Shown here piece after piece: positions 55,901-64,000 of a stretch of 64,000 bases of DNA (position 1 is its first letter; each line of letters begins with the position of its first letter). Position numbers and translations under genes: made by a program. A model generated the notes under the pieces. That model saw only the letters and a list, made by a program, of their open reading frames with translations, did not search any database and was not told the origin of the DNA. The stretch is from Calvatia gigantea. Taxonomy: Eukaryota; Basidiomycota; Agaricomycetes; Agaricales; Lycoperdaceae. Location of the stretch: assembly GCA_025093985.1 (NCBI GenBank), contig JACAAK010000005.1, forward strand, positions 992,001-1,056,000, read 5' to 3'.

Positions 55901-58900
55901 TTGGGCCTTGGGTCAAATTCAACAGGGAATAGAGTCAGGATAAAGTGCAGTTCCCACGCATATTCAAAAAAAGAGACCGTACAGTCGTCACAGGGCTCAA
56001 AGACGCGATCATCGTCGTGTACGAAAAGGTACTCATCCACTCACACCAACTTACGCGAATGCTTTCATTGTTTAGTAAAAACAGGGGTTGGCCCATGATT
56101 AACCATTTTCCAAGACGGAATTCCACGGCCGCAATCTATACACACAAGTGGGGGGGTATCACGGTCCCAAAGTTACTGTCTTGAAACTTGGTGGCGTGGT
56201 CCTACGTTAGTGTTTTTGGGCGATCAAACTATTGTATAGAAGGATAAGCTACCCACAGGGTCGCTCCGGAACATAATGAGATTTCCTAGAAAGTCGGATA
56301 AGTCCTGGGTTCTGTCCTAAACCAGCTGAGATTGGGTCAGGTGCCCGATGCCCCACAGACAACTTGGCAAACACGCTTTTCGAAAGGGCCCAAGGTGAAT
56401 TAACGAAAGGGGGGAAAGACGCTGTCGGCTATGGGCGATGTGGTAAATGTCAACTACTCTCATCAAGAACTACCATCAAATAGGAATCAGATCTTAGAAG
56501 AACCACGGTTGCGCTGCAAATCCTTAAGGATAATCGTCTCTCTGTAATCTCTGTATCATAGAATTTCATCACGCACAGCTTCCGGACAATGCGACAAATG
56601 CTTTATGATACTAAGAAGCCGTTGCGCCGCTCAACTATTACATCAGTCGGTAACGGTAATTTAGGAAACAGCAAATCTCATCTGTGGGTGGAGCTGTTTC
56701 TGGCTTACTTGGGATCCCCGCTTCCGCTTCCCTGAGACACAATAATATTGAACAGCAGCGCCGCAATCGATTTGCGAATTGAAACAGATCCGTTGCCCCT
56801 AAATGGTGTGATAGAAATTTAGGAATGGAGGGGGGCATGAGCGAGAAGTTGCCTTAAAATGAAACTCGACTTGTAGTTCGCGCGAGGAGACGGAAACTCC
56901 CCTCTTGATGCTCCTAATCCAAAATAAAAGTTCTCTTTGGGGAATTTGACGGAAATAACGGACCCAAAAAAAAACAGTCGCAGTCAATGGGGGTTGTGTT
57001 ACCGCGCTACGATATAACCATCGTCACCACTCATCTTAATTGGGGGCGGCGCTTGGCGGGTGTTTCTCTGGCTACGATCCCTCAATGCTATGTCGTTGGG
57101 TGACAAAGTATCGTCTTCCAAATTCCAAATTTTCAAACCTGAAGCCAATGAGGCCGCTCATTGTCGTCGTGAGAAGACTTAATTTAATTGAAGGGTCCTT
57201 GTAATCTGTGAGCAATGACAAGCGCCTAATGGGCATAGCTCATCGTTCTTCGAAACACACATAGATGCACTCACGGTATGAGTATTGCTGCTAACTATGA
57301 CAGTGACGGGCGTGGGGCCAAAAATCTATGTGCAGGAGCGTGTCCCTCGCAAAGGATGATAAATTAATAATGGCTAGCGTCATTGTGACGTTCGAGAGTC
57401 GAGGCCTCCGTCGTTCATATAGAGTTGGTGTGAACGTTTGGCAGGGGTCGGTCGAGCCCATGAATCTGTCCGTTAGCAAGGAAAGAACCAAAGCCGGATG
57501 CTTTAACAAGACGGGGAACTGTGGATGAGGTTCCCGTTCCTCTGGTCGAAAGGAAGAGAGATAGCAATGGAATTCATGAAAGGTGGAGGAGAAGCTCCTC
57601 CACAGTGCTCCAAACGCCACAGCCCCATGTTTTCTTTACTGTCCTTGGAAGGGGAAAGACAGACGGGAAAGGTATGCAACGGTGCTCAGGGTCAGGAACG
57701 TATTTGAGCAAGAGTCATTGAAAGGTGTCATGATATTGCATAATGGGTAAATCTGAAGTTTAGGGAAGAGGACTCTCCACGAAAAAAGCAGGATTTAGCG
57801 GCTCTGAGCTATCCACGAACGGACAATGTCTCTGCGATGACGCAGTTTATTAGTTCATTACCAGGACTTCTGCCTTCCTCGCTCAAAGACCGGTAGACTT
57901 AAGGGTAGGGTGAAGGGAGGAGGGAGGGCAAGCCAAACAGGATAGAGGTTGACGGTATTCGGAGGGAGAAGATCACTTGGATCACACTTGGATCATAGAT
58001 ATTGAAGGTACATCCGCAATGTGAGAAGTCAAGAGTGAACTTGGCGGGTAGTATGTGATTCTCGTGTTTTGAAGCCTGGATGAGGATAAAAGAACCACAA
58101 CTCGCTGCTGCGGGTGTATCGGAGAAGGGGCACGAAGTACATGAGGCTGATAGATTGAAGTTTGAACAAAGGCACACAACCAAAAGTGGCAACAGGAGTT
58201 TGGGAGGACCGGACGCGATCTTACAATCCCGTTCCCTTCGCCAGAAGCATTGCGGTCGAGAACTCGAGAATCTGAGGTCGACGTTTGCTGACACTAGGTA
58301 GATGAGAGGTTAGAGTGCGTACGGTGCGGATTTTTCATTACTGTCAGTGTGGAGTTAGAGGCAGGCAGTGGCACTTCTAGTGTGTAGAGGTAGAATAAAG
58401 CTTATCTGTTGGTGGCTTGATTTCCGTGCCACCTGGAACAGTTAGGGTGGATTTATTGTGCGCCCCCACATGCGCCTTTTCGAATGGAAGTCCGAGCTCT
58501 GGCTTGGTCCCCCCCCCCCTCAGATGGGTTACACGGCGGGGGAACAAAGTGCAGGGATCTCACTCACCCAGCTTTGTCCTCTTCTCCGGCTGGTCCCACT
58601 ATAATCCACCCTCGGGAATAAAATAATGTTGACCGACTCCACCGCCAAGCAACCCCCGTCTTCCTGCTCATTTAGTACTGGGAGTGCTCGGCTGGGAAAA
58701 GGAACAGGAGGCTTCAGGAAGTTCACTCCGGATTATCCTTCTGTCCTGATCGACTGTTCCAGATATCCACACGTTTATCCGCATTTCCTTGTAATTATTC
58801 GGGCGATTCCTCAAAATTTTTGGAGCGTGTAACTTTGAAATGGGCTCACACCCAGATAAATCACTCAGTTTAGTCGTCAAAGAAAGTTGTATGAAACCGT

Positions 58901-59293
58901 TGTATGTTGTCTATCTATCAAATGTATGTATGCGGACAAAGAGCGTGCAAGTACAGAGGGAAACATGAACGACGTGAATGGCAGTCGAAAAATAGAAAAA
59001 CGAAAGAATGTGACAACAGGAGTACTGGTGGTCGTGGGTCGTGGGTGAGATGGGTGAATGATGATGCACAAAAATAAGACATGGAGATATAAAGACGCAG
59101 CCCACTATATGAACAGTAGGCCGGGTCATAACGATAGAGACGTGTGCATGAGTAGGCGATGGAGTGTGTGCTATGGAGTGCGATAGGATCAAAATATATC
59201 ATTGGGCTGATGACGAGAGGAAGGAAAAAACGAAGCGTGCATGGCACACGCAACGGGTAAGGTTTTTGAAGTCGAAGAACAGGGCGAGATGGT
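52968..59293. other. 6.3 kb without a recognisable gene
   Basis: Only frames of 60-131 codons occur, on both strands and overlapping. None carries a motif that I know, and no exon chain could be built. A C-rich run lies at 58,510-58,519. The stretch just below 59,294 should be the 3' end of the ECL1-like gene. The length is out of keeping with the compact housekeeping parts, so long regulatory DNA, noncoding RNA, an old mobile element or fast-evolving short genes are all possible. Confidence 0.5.
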
Positions 59294-60342
59294 CTAGGCA
59301 GCGACGCGGGAAGATCGACGTCCCCGTACTGCCTCGGAGGCGGAAGTGTCCTTACGGACGCTGCTACGGATGTGTTGTGTAGCGGCTTTGGTCGCATGTC
59401 GAGCGACCATGGAGTTCGTCACCCACCAAGGGTTGGACGATTCGAAGCCATCGTCTAGGGATGATTGGGACGACGAGGCGATGCGGGGGGCAATGGGCAA
59501 GCAGCGGGATCGCATAAGATATTTATCATCCTTCTGCGGGACAGGAGGGCGGGACGGAGTGGAAGGTGAGTTGAGTTGGGTACATGCGGCGAGGTCGCAT
59601 GCGCGGGCATCAGAGATAGACGGAAAGGGTCTTCCAGGGAGAGGTGAGAAAGAGATGGGGTGGGTGGAGGCGGGCGTGGGTAGCGAGTCCTCCGAGATGA
59701 TTGAGGTTCTTGCTGTACTTCCTGGGGAACGGGTGAGGGAAATGGTGGCGAGGTGGGTCTGGAGGTTGAGGATCGGCCGTGGGGGAGTGGTAGTGGAAAA
59801 GTCTGGTTTTGACATGGTGAGAGAGGGAGGGACGGGGCGGGAGGGTCGTACGAGGTTCGGTGCCCGATAGGTAGAACTGGTACTGGAAGTAGAAGAGACA
59901 GACGAGGAATCGTCTGAAGATGCCGGCGTTGGGGGCACGAACTCTTGTACTTCTGGGCGAGCTCCTAGAGGGATCTCTGAAGCCCACGCACGGATACCGG
60001 CAGATCCCCGTCCTGCCCATGTAGTTTTGGAGACAGCCTCGATGTTGGAGATCTGTTGACCCTCCTCATCATAATCGCAGACGCCTTCTAGGTAATCTTC
60101 CTCATATTCCTCTCCGTCTTCTAGCTGACCGTCGTAGGACGAATCTTGCTCCTCGGAGAGGGAGGGAAGGGAATGTTGGTGATAGTTTGAAGGGCCAGCG
60201 CCGTACTGGCACTTTCGCGAGCAGTAGAGAGAACTGCCCTGCTGGAAAAGACATGAGGAAAAGGTGAAGTGGTGAGTAAAAGATGAAAGATACTTACAAC
60301 GCGTTTGTTGCAAGTGAGGCACCAGTCGATGTCCATGTCCAT
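59294..60342 (-). CDS. ECL1-type zinc-finger protein
   Basis: Two exons (60298-60342 and 59294-60241) give 330 residues. The start MDMDIDWCLTCNKRV is joined by splicing to QGSSLYCSRKCQ, giving a Cys-x2-Cys ... Cys-x3-Cys cluster typical of the ECL1/2/3 family, small nuclear proteins tied to chronological lifespan and nutrient response in fission yeast. The rest is disordered: an acidic stretch (DGEEYEEDYLEGVCDYDEE), runs of Ser and Thr (SSVSSTSSTSSTY), a Pro-rich part, and a basic Arg/Ser C-terminus (RGRRSSRVAA). The frame stays open upstream of the ATG to 60610 without conservation, so the ATG at 60342 was chosen. It has no neighbour within 6 kb on one side. Confidence 0.85.
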
Positions 60343-63300
60343 GAGTTGAGGGAGTTGTTAGGTCGAAGAGGAGGAGGTGGTAGAATTGGTCGAGGTATGT
60401 TGGAGGTGGAAGCTTTCTTTCTTTATATTTTGCTCTCATCGCATCGGGGATCTCACCAATCTTAGATCTAACAAGATCGATCGGGATTTCCACCACAACG
60501 AAGCCCTGGCTCGTCACGGTACCGTTACGGCCTGTCCCACAAGTCACACCTGGTCCATTGACTCCAGGCCTCGCCGTCGATCTGGTCCACTGTCCAAACG
60601 TCTGCTGCACCCAAGCCCCATTCGATTTCCCGCCGTGCCTCTCGGTTCCTTCCCGCCCTTTCCCCTCACAGAACCAACCCCGCAGCTCCCATTGTCTGAA
60701 GTCATCAAGTGTTTGTTCAATCCAGACCTACTCAGTACCGCAGACAATGACTCAACCTGGGAAAAAGAAGCGCGCAGAGGTCGACCGTGGGAGGCTTGCC
60801 TCATTTGGATGTTGCGGTGATTCTAGAACAGCTTCTCTCAAACTCACCTTTGTTCTTGTCCGCCCACTCGGCACTCTCCACCCACATCCGCCCTTACGGT
60901 CTTCTCTCCTTGCCATTTCTCCCCTCTCGTCTAATATTTCGTGCCTCGCTCTAACCCTTCTCTCCATTTCCCCTTGCCCGTTCTGCTATGTCCTAAATAA
61001 TAATTTTCTTTTTTTTTTTTCATTGTTCTTCCAGTGATTTTGATGGTCGCAGTCACTTGTCCTTGGTACTACTTTACTCTCTTACTTACCATCAGAAATC
61101 AGTCATCATACTTTTCTTCCTTACTTCTTTACACTACACTCTGATGAATCCACTTCACATGAGTTCACCATCAACCATGCCTGTTGCATGAGGTCGTGCC
61201 AACTACCCGGTTTTCCACGTCGTGACCGTCTGCCAAGCTCCCAAGCTCCAACGCCAAACCTTCACCAAAGAAACATTCACGGTATGATAATATGCCAAGC
61301 GAATCATGTGCAGACCACTTTCCGAGGAACGCATGACAGCCTAGAACTCTGCCCATTGTTGACATTCAATACTAACGTGTTACCCACCCTTGATTCGCCT
61401 TTGAGTCCTCCCCGAGCCTCTCTCGATGCCCGTCTGACCAAGCCAAAATACTTAGTCGATCATGATGACCAACTGATGATGACCAACCGATGGCCAAGAA
61501 CATTCACTCACTCTCTAATTTTAAATCATGCAACTTTTTGGGAGATATCCGGATGTTCGAGCCATTATTCCCCAGTGGAATAATGAGGGTGAACGCGCAG
61601 ATACTTCCCACAAAGAATTTCGCTGGCGCTAAGCCCTTCTTCCTCCGTTGTCTTGGAATGTGGGGAAAGACAATTTGATCTTTTCCGATTTTCAAATTCT
61701 TTCGGAATTTCATCTTGTGAATTGGCTTGTCTTCCTATTTCCGATTTGTCTAGACAACAGACACCTTATGACATTCCCGCGGGGGGGGGAAGCCAAGAAA
61801 ATACACTCCGATTGACCCAAGAGAGTGATCAATGACAAGGTCTCACCACTCCCCCAGCCCTAACATAGTACTGTAATAAGTATGTGGTGTGCATATCTAT
61901 CGTTGCAAATTTCTTTTCTTCTCTGCAGAACGCCCACATGATTATTTTTGGAGGCCTAGGAAGGGTAACACATCAACTCAGGAGTCCTCAAGGGTAGTGC
62001 GTTTCGTCCCGTCAAAATGTTTTCAACCCATCAAGAACAGAGGAAGACTGTCACTCATGAATTCCAGGGATTTACATCAAGGCGTCGCTCCCTACCAGAG
62101 GTAAGCCATGTGCAGGCGAATAATGGCCCGTCACGAATACCCCACAACGGACGTGGCAGATTGCTGTTTGCCGTACCGCCGGTTTCTGATGAGGCCCTAA
62201 GGGCCTGTGAGCAGACAAGAAAATAAAAACAGCCAGGATGTGACGAGAATCCTTCGGCCAAAGAGAAGCATTTGAAATTCCACGGAAATACCCGTCTTCA
62301 CTCCCTCTTCTGAGACGACGTGAATTACAGACCTCTGGCATGGATGTGTGGCGGCCGAAGAAAAATTTTTGGGGGAAGGAGGTGACGACTCAACAGAACC
62401 TCTTGCACGAATTGGGCAGGTTTTGCCTTCATGATGGCGGCGGCATCCTGTGGCGGAGGTGCTAACACCCTTACACTCTCCCGAAGCGTATGATGACCAT
62501 ACGGTTCGTCTGCTTCGATCCAATTGTCACACATACATTCGAATCATTACGCACCCGTCTAGCACCATGTGCGTTATGATGGTTATCTTAAACTGTTCGA
62601 GGCGAATAACTTTATTCCAACGACGGTTTCCTCTGACGATATCGGACTCCGGAGGCAAATAGGAGCAGACTTGTTCGTAGGAGCGAGTTGGTGTGCAAAT
62701 GGGCATAACCACGCGCTTCCACGCTTCGAGTGATTGCATCTAATAAGTTTTATTTTTAATTTCCCTAGTACGCCTCGGCAATAATGAACAGTAATCCGAT
62801 CGTGGCATGGATATCACTTCGAGAATAAAAATAATCACCGAAGGGCAACCTGATAGCGTAAGGGTACCGCCCAGGGGTTGACGGCCATTTGGTGAGAAGA
62901 AAGGTTCCACAAGAGCGTTTAGACGGAGGTACATGCAGGGAAGCTCTGACCTGTTTGTTGATTGCCAACGTATCAATCAGCATCGAAGTCAGGTATAGGA
63001 AGACGTTGAGAATAATGCCAAAGAGCGTATCGACCGATTGACTGACTGTACGCACAGTATGGCCTCACAACACCGGATGGATTCTCGCGACTGGCTGCCA
63101 AGTTGTGGCGTCGGAGGGAAGGGAACGTTCACCTAGGGAAACGAAAGAAAAAGCGGACCGAGATCAAACAACATGTCAATGACCTCCCCATCACGCTACT
63201 TATCACCACTTTCGACTCAGTCCCCACCCTCAAATAGAACTGCAGGAACTGCAGGGGCAGCATTGCGGTGCCAGTCAATGTGGGTTCGGTACGGTGTAAC

Positions 63301-64000
63301 GGATTTAAAACTACTTTGCTCCCCTGTTTGCTCTTCCCTGCAAAGCCTCGATCGGTCATTAAACTCTGGTGCCGTTAGAAAATAAAAGGATATACAATTA
63401 TATACTGTCCCGAGTACAATAGTTCTCGAAACAACTCTGGTATAGAACCTGGAGCTCATTTCAAGTTTCATCTCCACTTCTATTGCCAGTCCTCATTAAC
63501 CTTCGTCATTACCACGGTACCTACACTCTTCTTTTGAGAACTAAGGATCTACGCGGTTCATACCCAGTTGGAACGACAATGGGAACGGGTTGATTTCTCT
63601 GTCGCCCACGTAATGTCACTCCTGAGGCCGCTTCATTGATGCTTGGAAAAATTGCACACTACAATGGGAGGAGAATCAATGTCCCACTTTCCATTTATGG
63701 ACTTGCAAGAACGACTCACTTTGATACTGATATGAATAATCATAGGTTGTTGCTTAGCGTCCCCTTCCTCTGGAGCAGGAGTTGCTTCGAGGGATTCTAG
63801 GGAGTAAACCTGCCAATAGTTATTAATAGTGGGTCTTGATACCGGTTAAGTGCTGGTAACAATCAACGTATTTGTCAGAGCGTTGAACGTGGATAGCTAA
63901 CCATAAGACGGATTTTTGTGAACCTAACGAACCCTGCATAGAGTATTGAATTATGTACTGGGATTGTTCGGTGACTAGAAACGCACACGAGTCAAAAGCA
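60343..64000. other. 3.7 kb without a recognisable gene
   Basis: The first 700 bp upstream of the ECL1-like gene are purine-rich on its coding strand (C/T-rich on plus, 60,840-61,160, with a T14 run at 61,007-61,020), as in a promoter and long leader. Beyond that, only frames of up to 108 codons exist (for example minus 62197-62523), without motifs. A G9 run lies near 61,782-61,790. Confidence 0.45.

Noticed and set aside
59346..59870. 174-codon open frame on the plus strand
   Set aside because: Antisense to the Ser/Pro-rich part of the ECL1-like gene; codon bias of that part opens the opposite strand.
60558..61037. 159-codon plus-strand frame
   Set aside because: Lies in the C/T-rich upstream region of the ECL1-like gene; Ser/Pro/Leu composition follows from the base bias.
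1..64000. tRNA or rRNA genes
   Set aside because: No convincing B-box (GGTTCGANTCC type) with a matching A-box or cloverleaf was found by eye; a tRNA scan would settle it.

Overview
This is nuclear DNA of a basidiomycete fungus, most likely an Agaricomycete. The genes are compact and cut by many introns of about 41-130 bp with ordinary GT-AG borders (two are GC-AG). Some exons are as short as 5, 10 and 12 nt. Intergenic spaces in the housekeeping parts are often below 500 bp, and the proteins look basidiomycete: SUR2, CAF40, MAK16, clathrin heavy chain, GDP-mannose transporter, pyruvate carboxylase, an ECL1-type zinc finger, a TKL-type kinase and NACHT NTPases. No tRNA, rRNA or CRISPR was recognised.

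Layout. 1-1.6 kb: the 5' part of a TKL-like protein kinase (minus), cut by the window edge. 1.8-4.4 kb: no recognisable gene. 4.4-7.8 kb: a Zn2Cys6 transcription factor of 14 exons (plus). 8.1-10.6 kb: a divergent pair, a mitochondrial coiled-coil DUF1640 protein and the ribosome-biogenesis factor MAK16; a second copy of the last MAK16 exon lies about 440 bp downstream. 11.9-26.0 kb: a run of minus-strand housekeeping genes: sphinganine C4-hydroxylase, CCR4-NOT subunit CAF40, an ADF-H/coiled-coil/PH protein, clathrin heavy chain and a DUF1295 membrane reductase. 26.5-40.1 kb: four tandem minus-strand copies of one NACHT NTPase gene, spaced 3.4-3.8 kb, with shared promoter and 3' sequence. 40.4-43.9 kb: divergent PQ-loop protein and GDP-mannose transporter. 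44.4-49.5 kb: pyruvate carboxylase. 50.5-53.0 kb: divergent nitronate monooxygenase-like gene and SmB. 53.0-59.3 kb and 60.4-64 kb: no gene seen; between them an ECL1-type zinc-finger gene.

The main accessory feature is the NACHT cluster. Copy 4 keeps an unbroken NACHT frame. Copy 1 has a stop codon plus a frameshift, copy 2 a stop codon plus a frameshift, and copy 3 a frameshift plus an internal inversion of about 600 bp. Each copy is followed by a conserved module of about 120 residues that I cannot assign to a family. A short phase-0 intron conserved in three copies suggests that the module is the last exon of the NACHT gene. The cluster also holds a 36-bp minisatellite and a 145-bp foldback element.

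Three genes (clathrin heavy chain, pyruvate carboxylase, nitronate monooxygenase) each need removal of exactly one base, two of them in runs of four and one in a GG pair, to keep an otherwise conserved frame. I take these as probable assembly errors. Exon coordinates were derived by hand from reading frames, splice signals and family conservation; most were checked for phase arithmetic, but none against RNA.
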